A stretch of 64,000 bases of DNA, from assembly GCF_018130765.1 (NCBI RefSeq), contig NZ_JAFCJZ010000027.1, positions 53,432-117,431 of the forward strand. Direction: 5' to 3'. Below are positions 53,868 to 62,615 of this stretch, in pieces (position 1 is the first letter of the stretch; each line of letters starts with the position of its first letter). A program made the translations under genes and the position numbers. Under the pieces are notes generated by a model. That model ran no database searches. It had not been told where the DNA came from and saw only the letters and a list, made by a program, of their open reading frames with translations. The stretch comes from Bradyrhizobium iriomotense. Its GTDB lineage: Bacteria; Pseudomonadota; Alphaproteobacteria; Rhizobiales; Xanthobacteraceae.

Positions 53868-54908
53868 ATGGCGGCACCGGTCGGCATCGCTCCCGTCAAG
53901 CAGCGAGGCGTTTCCACGCTGGGCGGCACGGAAAAGGTCGCCGCGCTCCTGCTGGCGATGGGCCGGCAGGCGGCCGCGAGCGTGCTTCAGCAGTTCGAGC
54001 CGCAGGAGATCCGCATCGTCACCAAGGCGGCGGCGGAGCTGCGGCCGATCACCGCGCAGGAGCTCGAGGGAATCGTCGAGGAGTTCGCCCAGCAGTTCTC
54101 GATGGGCGCGAACATTCTCGGCACTCTCGGTGGCCTGGAAGCCGTGCTCGGCGACGTGCTGCCGGCCGACCAGGTCTCGGCGATCATGACGGACCTGCTC
54201 GGCAATTCGAGCCGGTCGGTGTGGGACCGCGTCTCGTCGGTGTCGGAAAATTCGCTGGCGACCTACCTGTCCAAGGAGCATCCGCAGACCGCGGCGCTCA
54301 TCCTGTCCAAGGTCAAGCCGTCCTGCGCCGCCAAGGTGATGAGCCAGTTGCCGTCGAGCCTGCGCAACGAATTGATGCGGCGCGTGCTGAGCCTCAAGCC
54401 GATCGTCGACGACGCGATGAAGGTCCTCGAGAAGACGCTGCACGAAGATCTGACGCTGAATTTCGCCCGCAACCTCGGCGCCGACACCTACGCCCGTGTC
54501 GCCGACATCATCAACAAGATGGAGCGCGGCCACATCGAGGACATACTGAAGAGCCTGTCGGAGAAGCGACCGAAGTCGGCCGAGGTGCTGAAGGAACTGC
54601 TGTTCACCTTCGACGACGTCATCAACCTGGCGCCGAAGGCGCGCACGATGATCTTCGACCAGGTGCCGACCGACCGCATCGTGGTCGCGCTGAAGGGGAC
54701 CGACAAGCACTTCCGCGAACTGATCCTGTCCTCGGTCGCATCGCGCGTCCGCCGCGTCGTCGAGGCCGAGCTCGCGATGGGCGAGCCGTCGAACCAGCGC
54801 GACGTGCTGGAGGCGAGGCGCGTGATCACCGACCTCGCACTCGACCTCGCGGAGAAGGGCGAAATCGAGCTCAACCCCGACCAGGAGGATGAGCTGGTCT
54901 TCCGCTGA
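53868..54908 (+). CDS. fliG: Flagellar motor switch protein FliG
   Basis: A 346-residue protein of three armadillo-like helical parts: the N-terminal domain (TEKVAALLLAMGRQAAASVLQQFE, in parts such as KVAALLLAMGRQ), the middle domain (YLSKEHPQTAALILSKVKP, containing the EHPQT motif) and the C-terminal torque domain with charged residues (LLFTFDDVINLAPKARTMIF, SSVASRVRRVVEAELAMG). It links MotA to the rotor. It begins two bases after fliN and ends 13 before flhB. Confidence 0.95.
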   Translation: MAAPVGIAPVKQRGVSTLGGTEKVAALLLAMGRQAAASVLQQFEPQEIRIVTKAAAELRPITAQELEGIVEEFAQQFSMGANILGTLGGLEAVLGDVLPADQVSAIMTDLLGNSSRSVWDRVSSVSENSLATYLSKEHPQTAALILSKVKPSCAAKVMSQLPSSLRNELMRRVLSLKPIVDDAMKVLEKTLHEDLTLNFARNLGADTYARVADIINKMERGHIEDILKSLSEKRPKSAEVLKELLFTFDDVINLAPKARTMIFDQVPTDRIVVALKGTDKHFRELILSSVASRVRRVVEAELAMGEPSNQRDVLEARRVITDLALDLAEKGEIELNPDQEDELVFR

Positions 54909-54921
54909 CCGCTGAACGGGC

Positions 54922-56007
54922 ATGGCAGAAACATCCGATCAGGAAAGCAAGACAGAAGAGCCGACCGAGAAGAAAGTCCGTGATTCGCTCGAACAGGGCA
55001 AAATTCCGGTCTCTCGGGAGGCATCCATCTTCGCCTCGATGGCCGCGCTGATGGTGATCCAGGCATTCCTGATCGGCCAGGGCGTGCAGCAATTGGTGCC
55101 GACGCTGAAGGGGCTGCTCGACGATCCCGAGGGCTTTCCTCTCGGCACCGGGGCCGACGCCCAGAATCTCCTCACCGTGGTGGGGCTTCAGGCGTTTCGA
55201 TTCCTGGTGCCGCCGCTCGTCATCCTGGTGGTGTTCGGGCTCGCCGCATCGCTGCTGCAAAATGCGCCGCGCCTGGTGCTGCAGCGTATCATGCCGGATC
55301 TGTCACGGATTTCCCCGATCGGCGGCTGGAGCCGCCTGTTCGGAACGCGGGGCCTCGTCGAGTTCGGCAAGTCGCTGTTCAAGCTCGGCTCGGTGAGCGC
55401 CGTCGTCGCCTTCGTGCTGCGCTCGTCCGAAGCGAGGGCATTCGAGGCGATGTACACCGATCCGGTCGCTCTGCCGGAGATGATCCTCAACATCGCGATG
55501 CGGATCGTCTCGGCCATCTGCATCGCGACCATCGTCCTGGTCGCGATCGATCTCGCCTGGGCGCGCTTCCACTGGCGGCGCGAGCTGCGCATGACCAAGC
55601 AGGAAATCAAGGACGAGCACAAGCAGGCCGAGGGCGATCCGCTGGTCAAGGCGCGCCTGCGCTCGCTGGCGCGCGATCGCTCACGGCAGCGGATGATCGC
55701 CTCCGCTGCGCGCGCGACGCTGGTGATCGCGAACCCGACGCACTTTGCGATCGCGCTGCGCTACAAGCGCGAGGAGAACCCGGCGCCGCTCGTGGTGGCC
55801 AAGGGCATGGACGTGATCGCCCTGAAGATCCGCGAGGTCGCCGAGCAGAACAGGATCCCGGTGATCGAGAACAAGGCTTTGGCGCGCGCGCTCTACGAGG
55901 CGGTCCAGGTCGATCAGGTGATTCCGGCGGAGTTCTTCCGGCCCGTCGCCGAGATCATCTACTTCCTGCAGTCGAAGCAGGCACCGCGCCCGGAAAAGGT
56001 TCAGTAG
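54922..56007 (+). CDS. flhB: Flagellar export gate protein FlhB
   Basis: A 361-residue export component with four membrane helices and a cytoplasmic C-terminal domain. The autocleavage site NPTH is at residues 271-274 within TLVIANPTHFAIALRYKRE. Cleavage there switches export from rod/hook to filament subunits. The N terminus has the typical KTEEPTEKKVRDSLEQGKIP. It is the last gene of the motA-to-flhB row; a CtrA-like site and a new start follow in the gap to flgB. Confidence 0.95.
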   Translation: MAETSDQESKTEEPTEKKVRDSLEQGKIPVSREASIFASMAALMVIQAFLIGQGVQQLVPTLKGLLDDPEGFPLGTGADAQNLLTVVGLQAFRFLVPPLVILVVFGLAASLLQNAPRLVLQRIMPDLSRISPIGGWSRLFGTRGLVEFGKSLFKLGSVSAVVAFVLRSSEARAFEAMYTDPVALPEMILNIAMRIVSAICIATIVLVAIDLAWARFHWRRELRMTKQEIKDEHKQAEGDPLVKARLRSLARDRSRQRMIASAARATLVIANPTHFAIALRYKREENPAPLVVAKGMDVIALKIREVAEQNRIPVIENKALARALYEAVQVDQVIPAEFFRPVAEIIYFLQSKQAPRPEKVQ

Positions 56008-56037
56008 ATTTCCGAGGATGGTGCTCCGCGCAACAGC

Positions 56038-56053
56038 TTGACGAAAGCTTAAC
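56038..56053 (+). promoter_or_regulatory. CtrA-like box upstream of flgB
   Basis: TTGA (56038-56041), seven bases, then TTAAC (56049-56053) matches the TTAA-N7-TTAAC consensus of the alphaproteobacterial master regulator CtrA at all but one position. CtrA directly controls flagellar genes in Caulobacter and related bacteria. If the box overlaps the -35 region, transcription would begin near 56080-56090, which favours the GTG start of flgB at 56094. Confidence 0.55.
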
Positions 56054-56093
56054 GCCCTAGGGTTCTTCCCGAATGGACCGGAATGGGGCTGTC

Positions 56094-56474
56094 GTGGGAC
56101 CGCTTTATCTCTTCGAACTCGCATCGTCGCAGGCGCGGTACCTCGAGCTCCGCCAGTCGACCATCGCCACCAACGTCGCGAACGCCAATACGCCCGGCTA
56201 CAGGGCGCGCGACGTCGAGCCGTTCAACAAGGTGCTCGACACCATGCCGGTCAGGCTTGCGGCGACATCGCCGTCACACATGCAGCTGTCGGCTGCCGAG
56301 ACAGACACGCGCGCGAACGCCAAGAAGGACAGCTGGGAAGTGGTTCACTCCGGCAACTCCGTCAGTCTCGAGCAGGAAATGATCAAGGGCAACGACGTCA
56401 ATCGCGACTATTCGATGAATTCGGCGGTCGTGCGCTCGTTCCATCGCATGCTGCTGTCGAGCGTGAAGACCTGA
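56094..56474 (+). CDS. flgB: Flagellar basal-body rod protein FlgB
   Basis: About 126 residues. The rod signature appears as QSTIATNVANANTPGYRARDVEPF and the C-terminal SVSLEQEMIKGNDVNRDYSMN is characteristic of FlgB. It is the rod's innermost protein. The start is uncertain: GTG 56094, after a GGGG stretch, agrees with the CtrA-like box upstream and gives MGPLYLFELASSQ; an ATG at 56073 is also in frame. The following flgC starts 11 bases after the stop. Confidence 0.9.
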   Translation: MGPLYLFELASSQARYLELRQSTIATNVANANTPGYRARDVEPFNKVLDTMPVRLAATSPSHMQLSAAETDTRANAKKDSWEVVHSGNSVSLEQEMIKGNDVNRDYSMNSAVVRSFHRMLLSSVKT

Positions 56475-56485
56475 GGTGAATTGAT

Positions 56486-56902
56486 ATGCTGGACGCACTG
56501 AGCGCCTCTCTGACAGTTGCGAGCTCCGGACTCGAGGCGCAGTCGACGCGCATGCGCATCGTCTCGGAAAATCTTGCCAACGCGACGTCGACCGGCCGCA
56601 CCGCCGGTGCCGATCCCTATCAGCGCAAGACCATCACGTTCGATGCCGCGATGGACCGTGCCTCGGGCGCGCAGCTCGCGAAGGTCAAGGAGATCGGCGT
56701 CGACACCACGCCGTACCGCGTCGAATACGATCCCGGGCATCCCGCCGCCGACAAGGCCGGCTATGTCAAGATGCCGAACGTCAACATGATGATCGAGATG
56801 GCCGACATGCGGGAAGTCAACCGATCCTATGAAGCCAATCTCCAGGTCGTGAAACAGGTGAGGTCGATGCTGGGCATGACCATCGACCTTCTGAGGAGCT
56901 GA
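56486..56902 (+). CDS. flgC: Flagellar basal-body rod protein FlgC
   Basis: A 138-residue rod protein with ALSASLTVASSGLEAQSTRM, SENLANATSTGRTAG, the central GYVKMPNVNMMIEMADMREV and the C-terminal NRSYEANLQVVKQVRSMLG, all typical of FlgC. GAGGTGAA lies upstream of ATG 56486. It is part of the flgB-flgC-fliE row, the usual order. Confidence 0.95.
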   Translation: MLDALSASLTVASSGLEAQSTRMRIVSENLANATSTGRTAGADPYQRKTITFDAAMDRASGAQLAKVKEIGVDTTPYRVEYDPGHPAADKAGYVKMPNVNMMIEMADMREVNRSYEANLQVVKQVRSMLGMTIDLLRS

Positions 56903-56904
56903 CA

Positions 56905-57234
56905 ATGCTTGAGGCGATTTCATCCACCGCAATCTCTGCAGGGCAGGCGGCGTCCCGCGCCACCGAAACCCAGGCCATCGCGCCCGCTGCGCCGACGTCA
57001 ATCCAGTCGCTCGACGATGTTGGATTTGAATCGGTAATGAAGCAGGTGACGACGGATGCGATCGGCACGCTGAAGGCGGGCGAGGCGGCGTCGATCTCGG
57101 CGATGCAGGGCAAAGAGTCGACGCGGAAGGTCGTCGAGGCGCTGATGTCGGCCGAGCAGGCCTTGCAGACGGCGGTCGCGGTTCGCGACAAGGTCGTGCA
57201 GGCCTACCAGGAAGTCGTCCGGATGTCGATTTGA
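56905..57234 (+). CDS. fliE: Flagellar hook-basal body protein FliE
   Basis: A 109-residue helical protein. The C-terminal STRKVVEALMSAEQALQTAV and VRDKVVQAYQEVVRMSI match the FliE family. FliE joins the MS ring to the rod. The ATG at 56905 is two bases after the flgC stop, with GAGGAG inside the end of flgC as ribosome site. Confidence 0.94.
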   Translation: MLEAISSTAISAGQAASRATETQAIAPAAPTSIQSLDDVGFESVMKQVTTDAIGTLKAGEAASISAMQGKESTRKVVEALMSAEQALQTAVAVRDKVVQAYQEVVRMSI

Positions 57235-57252
57235 TCTGAGGGAGTGGGTTAA

Positions 57253-58041
57253 GTGAAATCGCTCGCCATTGCGGCCACGGGCATGAATGCCCAGCAGACC
57301 AATATCGAAGTCATCGCGAACAACATCGCCAACATCAATTCGACGTCGTACAAGCGGGCGCGCGCCGAATTCACCGATCTGTTCTACCAGATGGACCGCA
57401 TGCAGGGCGTCGCGAACGTCAACGGTTCGTCGCCGATCCCGGAGGGCGCCAATCTCGGCCTCGGCGTCAAGTCGGCGGCGATCCGCAAGCTGCACATCCA
57501 GGGCGCGCTGACGCAGACCGGCAACCCTTACGACCTCGCGATCAACGGCCGCGGCTGGTTCCAGGTGCTCGGTCCCAACAACGAGGTGCAGTACACCCGC
57601 GCGGGTTCGTTCAACGTCAATGCCAACAGTCAGCTCGTCACCACCGACGGCTATCTGCTGGATCCCGCAATCACCATCCCGCAGGGAACGGTCGAGGTCA
57701 CGGTCAATGCTACCGGCCAAGTATTTGCCAAGCTGGACACGGAAGTGAACCCGCGGCAGATCGGCCAGCTTAACCTCGCTAACTTCGCCAACGAAGCGGG
57801 CCTCGAGCCGCTGGGCAGCAATCTCTATCGCGAGACCACGGCGTCGGGCACGCCGGTCGTCGGGCTGCCGGGCGATGCCGGCTACGGCAAGATCAACCAG
57901 AAATATCTCGAAGCCTCGAACGTCGATCCCGTCAAGGAAATTACCGAGTTGATCTCGGCGCAGCGCGCCTACGAGATGAATGCCAAGGTCATTCAGGCCT
58001 CGGATGAAATGGCCTCGACCGTATCGAAGGGCCTTCGCTAG
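57253..58041 (+). CDS. flgG: Flagellar distal-rod protein FlgG
   Basis: A 262-residue rod protein. It has SLAIAATGMNAQQTNIEVIA, NNIANINSTSYKRARAEF, DLFYQMDRMQGV, the GRGWFQVLGPNNEVQYTRAG central segment, and the C-terminal EITELISAQRAYEMNAKVIQ. Length matches FlgG (260). A GTG start at 57253 has GGAG eight bases upstream. It follows fliE by 18 bases. Confidence 0.95.
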   Translation: MKSLAIAATGMNAQQTNIEVIANNIANINSTSYKRARAEFTDLFYQMDRMQGVANVNGSSPIPEGANLGLGVKSAAIRKLHIQGALTQTGNPYDLAINGRGWFQVLGPNNEVQYTRAGSFNVNANSQLVTTDGYLLDPAITIPQGTVEVTVNATGQVFAKLDTEVNPRQIGQLNLANFANEAGLEPLGSNLYRETTASGTPVVGLPGDAGYGKINQKYLEASNVDPVKEITELISAQRAYEMNAKVIQASDEMASTVSKGLR

Positions 58042-58054
58042 TTCCGGTGTGTCC

Positions 58055-58531
58055 ATGTTGAACAGGGTGGGCCTGATCGTACGCGGGTTGGCCGCCGTGC
58101 TGCTGGTTCTCGTCTCCACGCGCGTCGCCGTGGCCGAGGAGAAGCGGCTGCCCGTGCCGGCGGTCTCGATCCGTGCCGGCGAGCTGATCCGGGACGACAT
58201 GATCACGGAGCGCGCCTTCGCGCCGAACCTGCTCGGCGTCGCCATGTTCATCGAAGGACGCCAGGTCCTGGTCGGTCGCATGGCCCGGCGCGCGCTGCTG
58301 CCGGGCCAGCCGATCCCGACCAACGCGGTGGAGGATCCCTGGACCGTCGCCCGCGGCGCCATGGTCAAGGTCGTGGTGGAAGACAGTGGCCTGTCGATCG
58401 TCACTTACGGCTCGGCAATGCAATCGGGCGCCGCCGGTGCGCTCATTCCGGTACGCAACACCGACACCGGCGTGATCATCAGGGGCATCGTTCAGCCGGA
58501 CGGCACCGTCAAGGTCGTGGACGGGTCATGA
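58055..58531 (+). CDS. flgA: Flagella basal-body P-ring formation protein FlgA
   Basis: About 158 residues. A signal sequence (VGLIVRGLAAVLLVLVSTRVAVA) is followed by a SAF-type domain: PVPAVSIRAGELIRDDMITE, RALLPGQPIPTNAVEDPWTV, and GMVKVVVEDSGLSIVTYGSA-like (here GAMVKVVVEDSGLSIV). FlgA is the periplasmic chaperone for the P ring. The protein is shorter than enteric FlgA (219), as in other rhizobia. The ATG at 58055 is 13 bases after flgG; its stop overlaps the flgI start (ATGA). Confidence 0.88.
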   Translation: MLNRVGLIVRGLAAVLLVLVSTRVAVAEEKRLPVPAVSIRAGELIRDDMITERAFAPNLLGVAMFIEGRQVLVGRMARRALLPGQPIPTNAVEDPWTVARGAMVKVVVEDSGLSIVTYGSAMQSGAAGALIPVRNTDTGVIIRGIVQPDGTVKVVDGS

Positions 58532-59658
58532 CCAGGTTCCTGCTCGCGCTCGTCCTGCTCGTTTCCGCCGCCAGCGCCCAGGCCGCCGTCCGCATCAAGG
58601 ACATCGCGGATATCAAGGGACTGCGTGAGAATCAGATCGTCGGCTATGGCCTCGTCATTGGCCTGAACGGTACCGGCGACACGCTGCGCAATGCCCCGTT
58701 CACGGAGCAGTCCCTGCAATCGATGCTCGAGAACATGGGCATCAACGTCAGGAACGAGACCACGAGCACCAACAATCCCCCGCGTCCGACCACGTTGCGC
58801 ACGCGCAACGTCGCGGCCGTGATGGTCACGGCAGACCTGCCGCCCTCGATCGGGCCCGGTGAGCGGATGGACGTGACGGTGTCGTCGCTCGGCGATGCGA
58901 CCTCGCTGCTCGGCGGCACGCTGGTGATGACGTCGCTGCGCGCGGCGGACGGTGCGGTCTACGCGGTGGCGCAAGGGGCGGTCACGGTTGCCGGCTACAG
59001 TGTGGGAGGCCAGGCCCAGAACGTCAGCCAGGGCACGCCGACCGCCGGGCGCATCCCGAACGGGGCGCTGGTCGAGCGTGAGGTGCAGGGAAGCCTCCAT
59101 GAAATGGAATTCCTGGTGCTGGAGCTCAAGAACCCGGATTTCGTCACCGCAACCCGCATCCTCGACGCCATCAACCGCTATGCCGGCGGCCGCTATCGTG
59201 CGCAGATCGCCTTCGAGCGCGACTACCGCACCATCGTGCTGTCGAAGCCGCGCTACATCGGCCCGGTTCGTTTCCTCGCCGAAATCGGCGAGCTGACCGT
59301 CGAGCCGGACACGCCGGCGCGGGTGGTGATCAACGAACGCACCGGCACCGTGGTGATCGGACGCGACGTGCGGATATCGACGGTTGCGGTGACGCACGGC
59401 AATTTGACGGTCCGCGTCACCGAGATGCCTGTGGTGTCGCAGCCGGCACCGTTCTCGCGGGGCCAGACCGTGGTCGTGCCCCAGACCATGGTCGAGGCCA
59501 ACGAGGCCGGATCGCAAGTGGCCATTCTGAGCGGCGTCGACCTCCAGCGCCTGGTTCGCGGATTGAACCAGATCGGCCTCAAGCCATCGGGCATCATCGC
59601 CATTCTCCAGGCGATCAAGACGGCCGGCGCGCTCCAGGCCGACGTCATCGTCCAATGA
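58528..59658 (+). CDS. flgI: Flagellar P-ring protein FlgI
   Basis: A 376-residue exported protein: signal peptide FLLALVLLVSAASAQA, then VRIKDIADIKGLRENQIVGY, LVIGLNGTGDTLRNAPFTEQ, and the C-terminal GVDLQRLVRGLNQIGLKPSG, all characteristic of FlgI. It forms the P ring in the periplasm around the rod. It starts in the last codon of flgA and is followed by motE after 67 bases. Confidence 0.95.
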   Translation: MTRFLLALVLLVSAASAQAAVRIKDIADIKGLRENQIVGYGLVIGLNGTGDTLRNAPFTEQSLQSMLENMGINVRNETTSTNNPPRPTTLRTRNVAAVMVTADLPPSIGPGERMDVTVSSLGDATSLLGGTLVMTSLRAADGAVYAVAQGAVTVAGYSVGGQAQNVSQGTPTAGRIPNGALVEREVQGSLHEMEFLVLELKNPDFVTATRILDAINRYAGGRYRAQIAFERDYRTIVLSKPRYIGPVRFLAEIGELTVEPDTPARVVINERTGTVVIGRDVRISTVAVTHGNLTVRVTEMPVVSQPAPFSRGQTVVVPQTMVEANEAGSQVAILSGVDLQRLVRGLNQIGLKPSGIIAILQAIKTAGALQADVIVQ

Positions 59659-59725
59659 TGCATAAGCGTCGTGCAAGCTTGGTCGCGCATTGCTCAAGTC
59701 TCGACCGAGAATCGCACGCGGCCCG

Positions 59726-60523
59726 ATGTTGAAGCTGGATCACAAAGCCAAACTCCTCCTGCTGGTCGCGGCCGCGGCACTTGCGGGCACTTCGCCCGTG
59801 CTTGCGCTGGATGAAGCCAAGCCATCGAAGCCGCTGAACCTGCTGTCCTTCGCGCGTGCCCGCGCGCCGGGACCGCAAAAGCCGGCTCCCGCGTCGCCGA
59901 TACCAGGCGATAATGCATCAATCCGGGCGACTGCGTGGGCGGCCGAAGATTCCGGGCCCGCCACGACCGGCGCGGTGCCGGCACCCGAGCCTCCTGCCCC
60001 AACCCCTGCTCCTGCACGCGCAGCGGCACCTGCACCCGCAGCCGCGCCCGTTCGGCCCGCCAAGCCCGGCAGCGTCACGGCGCCGCCGAAGCCTGCATCG
60101 CCGCAGGCTGCCGTCTCCGCCGACAACGAGGTCCCCCTGTTCTGCAGCAACGTGGCCGATCCCGCCGTCGATGCGAGGCTCGCCTGGCAGATCAAGGAGC
60201 TGGAGAAGGCCGAGACGCAGCTCCGTGAGCGGATCGCCGAGGTCGAGGCCAAGCGTGCCGAATACGAGAAATGGATGGTGCTGCGCGACGACTTCCTGAA
60301 GAAGGCCGAGGCGCAGGTCGTCGAGATCTATTCGAAGATGAAGCCGGACGCCGCGGCCACCCAGATCGCCGGCATGTCGGACGAGACCGCTGCAGCCGTG
60401 CTTGCCAAGCTCAGCCCGAGGAGCTCGAGCGCAATTTTCAACGAGATGGATACGGCGCGCGCCGCCCATCTCGCCGACGTGCTCGGCGGAATGCGCCGCG
60501 TGGATGACGGAAAGACCAAATAG
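59726..60523 (+). CDS. motE: MotE-like flagellar protein (MgtE-N-type domain)
   Basis: A 265-residue exported protein. After a signal (AKLLLLVAAAALAGTSPVLA) comes a Pro/Ala-rich linker, a coiled coil (WQIKELEKAETQLRERIAEV) and a C-terminal MgtE-N-like helical segment (IYSKMKPDAAATQIAGMSDE, AAVLAKLSPRSSSAIFNEMD). This arrangement matches MotE of Sinorhizobium, a periplasmic chaperone of the motor protein MotC. ATG 59726 is preferred to a TTG at 59690. flgH follows directly with no space. Confidence 0.85.
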   Translation: MLKLDHKAKLLLLVAAAALAGTSPVLALDEAKPSKPLNLLSFARARAPGPQKPAPASPIPGDNASIRATAWAAEDSGPATTGAVPAPEPPAPTPAPARAAAPAPAAAPVRPAKPGSVTAPPKPASPQAAVSADNEVPLFCSNVADPAVDARLAWQIKELEKAETQLRERIAEVEAKRAEYEKWMVLRDDFLKKAEAQVVEIYSKMKPDAAATQIAGMSDETAAAVLAKLSPRSSSAIFNEMDTARAAHLADVLGGMRRVDDGKTK

Positions 60524-61219
60524 ATGAAGAATCTGATCCTCATCCTGTCGCTCCTGATGCTTGCCGGATGCGTCAATGACCCGGCCGAGGTCCTGACCGG
60601 TCCGCGATTGTCGCCGGTCGGCAGCGGCCTGAGGACGCAGGCCGATCCGATCCCGGTGACGCCGCGCGTGCGCACGCCCGTCAGCTACCGCTCGACCTGG
60701 GACGACGGCACCGACCTCTACCGCGATCCCCGCGCGCGGCGCACCGGCGACGTCGTGACGGTGATCATCTCGATGCAGGACAAGGCCAAGCTCGACAACA
60801 AGACCGACCGCTCGCGCGATTCGCAGATCAAGTTCGGGCTGGACTGGCTGATGGACGTCGCGGGATGGAGCGACAAGGGCTCCACTACCGCCAACCTCAG
60901 CACCAACACCCAGATCAAGGGCAACGGCCAGATCGATCGCACCGAGGACATCAAGCTGTCCATCGCGGCCATCGTCACCGACGTGTTGCCGAACGGCAAT
61001 ATGATGATCAGCGGCTCGCAGGAATTCCGCGTAAACACCGAGATGCGCGTGCTCAATGTCGGCGGCATCGTGCGTCCGCGCGATATTTCGCGGACCAACA
61101 CGATCTCCTACGACAAGATCGCGGAGGCGCGCGTGTCGTATGGCGGTCGCGGAAATCTGTCTGACGTACAGCAGCCTGGATGGGGACACCGGATCTATGA
61201 CACCGTGGCGCCGTTCTGA
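60524..61219 (+). CDS. flgH: Flagellar L-ring protein FlgH
   Basis: A 231-residue lipoprotein. The lipobox LAGC (MLAGCVNDPAEV) places it in the outer membrane. Family marks are YRDPRARRTGDVVTVIISMQ, TTANLSTNTQIKGNGQIDRT and the C-terminal EFRVNTEMRVLNVGGIVRPR plus NTISYDKIAEARVSYGGRG. It forms the L ring. Its ATG directly follows the motE stop. Confidence 0.95.
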   Translation: MKNLILILSLLMLAGCVNDPAEVLTGPRLSPVGSGLRTQADPIPVTPRVRTPVSYRSTWDDGTDLYRDPRARRTGDVVTVIISMQDKAKLDNKTDRSRDSQIKFGLDWLMDVAGWSDKGSTTANLSTNTQIKGNGQIDRTEDIKLSIAAIVTDVLPNGNMMISGSQEFRVNTEMRVLNVGGIVRPRDISRTNTISYDKIAEARVSYGGRGNLSDVQQPGWGHRIYDTVAPF

Positions 61220-61261
61220 GATTCGTGCCGGCATGACCGCGCCGCGAGGGCAGGGGACGCC

Positions 61262-61705
61262 ATGCGCCTGATTGCGGCCATCCTGGCGCTGACCCTGGTC
61301 GCGATCGGAGCCGGCGCTCTTGCCGGCCTGCATCTGTTTGCGACCGCCGAGCGCGTCGCCGACGCGAAGAAGAACGCCACGGAGCCGCCGATCGCGTCGA
61401 GCTACGCCGGCAGCGCCCGGCTTCGCAAATTGTCCCCGATCGTGACCAATCTCGCCGCGCCGGCCAACAACTGGGCTCGCGTCGAAGCCTCCATGGTGAC
61501 AGAGAGCATGAGCGACGAGGATGCCGGCATCCTGGCGGCCCATATCAGCGAGGACATCGTGACCTATCTGCGGTCGGCGTCGGTCACGCAATTCGAGGGA
61601 TCGCGCGGGCTCCAGCATCTGCGCGATGATCTGACCGAGCGCGCCAATATTCGCTCGTCCGGCAAGGTGCGCGAATTGATCATAGAGACGTTGGTGATCC
61701 AGTGA
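61262..61705 (+). CDS. fliL: Flagellar basal body-associated protein FliL
   Basis: A 147-residue protein with one N-terminal membrane helix (LIAAILALTLVAIGAGALAG) and a C-terminal domain ending in RANIRSSGKVRELIIETLVIQ, the FliL ending. It surrounds stators and raises their torque. AGGGGACGCC lies before the ATG. The last codons overlap fliP (GTGA, 61702-61705). Confidence 0.88.
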   Translation: MRLIAAILALTLVAIGAGALAGLHLFATAERVADAKKNATEPPIASSYAGSARLRKLSPIVTNLAAPANNWARVEASMVTESMSDEDAGILAAHISEDIVTYLRSASVTQFEGSRGLQHLRDDLTERANIRSSGKVRELIIETLVIQ

Positions 61706-62442
61706 GAGTGAAAGTCCTGCTGCTTGCGTTGCTTCTGGCCGTGCTGCCCGAGGTGGCGCTCGCCCAGATTCCGGACCTCAACTCGCTGCTGCCGCCCGGC
61801 AATGGCTCGACCAGCGGCCGCATCATCCAGCTGATGGCGCTGATCACGGTGCTGTCGGTGGCGCCGGGGTTGCTGATCATGGTGACGAGCTTCACGCGAT
61901 TTGCGGTGGCGCTGTCGTTCCTGCGCTCCGGCCTCGGCCTCCAGACCACGCCGGCCAATCTGGTACTGGTCAGCCTTGCGTTGTTCATGACCTTCTACGT
62001 GATGGCGCCGACCTTCGACCGCGCCTGGGAGGCCGGCGTCCAGCCGCTCATGAAGAACGAGATCTCGGAAGAAGAAGCTTATCTGAAGATCACAGATCCG
62101 TTCCGCGAGTTCATGCTGGCCCATGTCCGCGACAAGGATCTGCAGACCTTCGAGTCGCTCGCCGCCGAAAGCTTTCGCAAGAAGTTCGACGACAAGCGCA
62201 TCGACCTGCGCGTGATCATTCCGGCCTTCATGATCTCCGAGCTCAGGCGTTCGTTCGAGATCGGATTCCTCATCATGCTGCCGTTCCTCGTGATCGACAT
62301 GATCGTGGCGACGCTGACCATGTCCATGGGCATGATGATGATGCCGCCGACGATCCTCGCGCTGCCGTTCAAGATGCTGTTCTTCGTGCTGATTGACGGC
62401 TGGAACCTGCTCGCCTCCGGACTGGTGCGGTCGTTCTCGTAA
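61702..62442 (+). CDS. fliP: Flagellar export apparatus protein FliP
   Basis: A 246-residue membrane protein of the export gate. It has a signal (VLLLALLLAVLPEVALAQ), then LITVLSVAPGLLIMVTSFTR, LALFMTFYVMAPTFDRAWEA, a DKRIDLRVIIPAFMISELRR segment and SMGMMMMPPTILALPFKMLF, all strongly conserved in FliP. It starts at a GTG overlapping fliL by four bases. It is the last gene of the flgB-to-fliP row; a regulatory gap and the flagellins follow. Confidence 0.96.
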   Translation: MRVKVLLLALLLAVLPEVALAQIPDLNSLLPPGNGSTSGRIIQLMALITVLSVAPGLLIMVTSFTRFAVALSFLRSGLGLQTTPANLVLVSLALFMTFYVMAPTFDRAWEAGVQPLMKNEISEEEAYLKITDPFREFMLAHVRDKDLQTFESLAAESFRKKFDDKRIDLRVIIPAFMISELRRSFEIGFLIMLPFLVIDMIVATLTMSMGMMMMPPTILALPFKMLFFVLIDGWNLLASGLVRSFS

Positions 62443-62464
62443 CGACCGTCGGCCGATGGGCGGG

Positions 62465-62518
62465 TTATGGTTAGCGAGAAGTACCGGCTTATGGTTAGCG
62501 GTGGGTAATGTTAACCAT
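62465..62518. promoter_or_regulatory. Repeated CtrA-half-site-like motifs upstream of the first flagellin
   Basis: TTATGGTTAGCG occurs at 62465-62476 and 62489-62500 (24 bases apart, start to start), and the reverse, TTAACCAT, at 62511-62518. TTAACCAT is the 8-base half-site reported for CtrA in alphaproteobacteria, and the first two copies differ from its reverse in one base. They lie 187-240 bases before the flagellin start. They may bind CtrA or another flagellar regulator. Confidence 0.5.
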
Positions 62519-62615
62519 ATGATTTTGCTGAGAAATTCAGGCCGATCTTAATCTGCGCGCAAGATTCGGCGTGCTAGCAATGCGGCACGGCGGGTTGGAC
62601 CCCACCCACATCAGT

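Noticed and set aside
62583..62600. Possible sigma-54 promoter (GGCACG followed by GTTGG) ahead of the first flagellin
   Set aside because: The spacing between the GG and G(C) elements is one base too long and the -12 GC is GG, so it does not meet the consensus.
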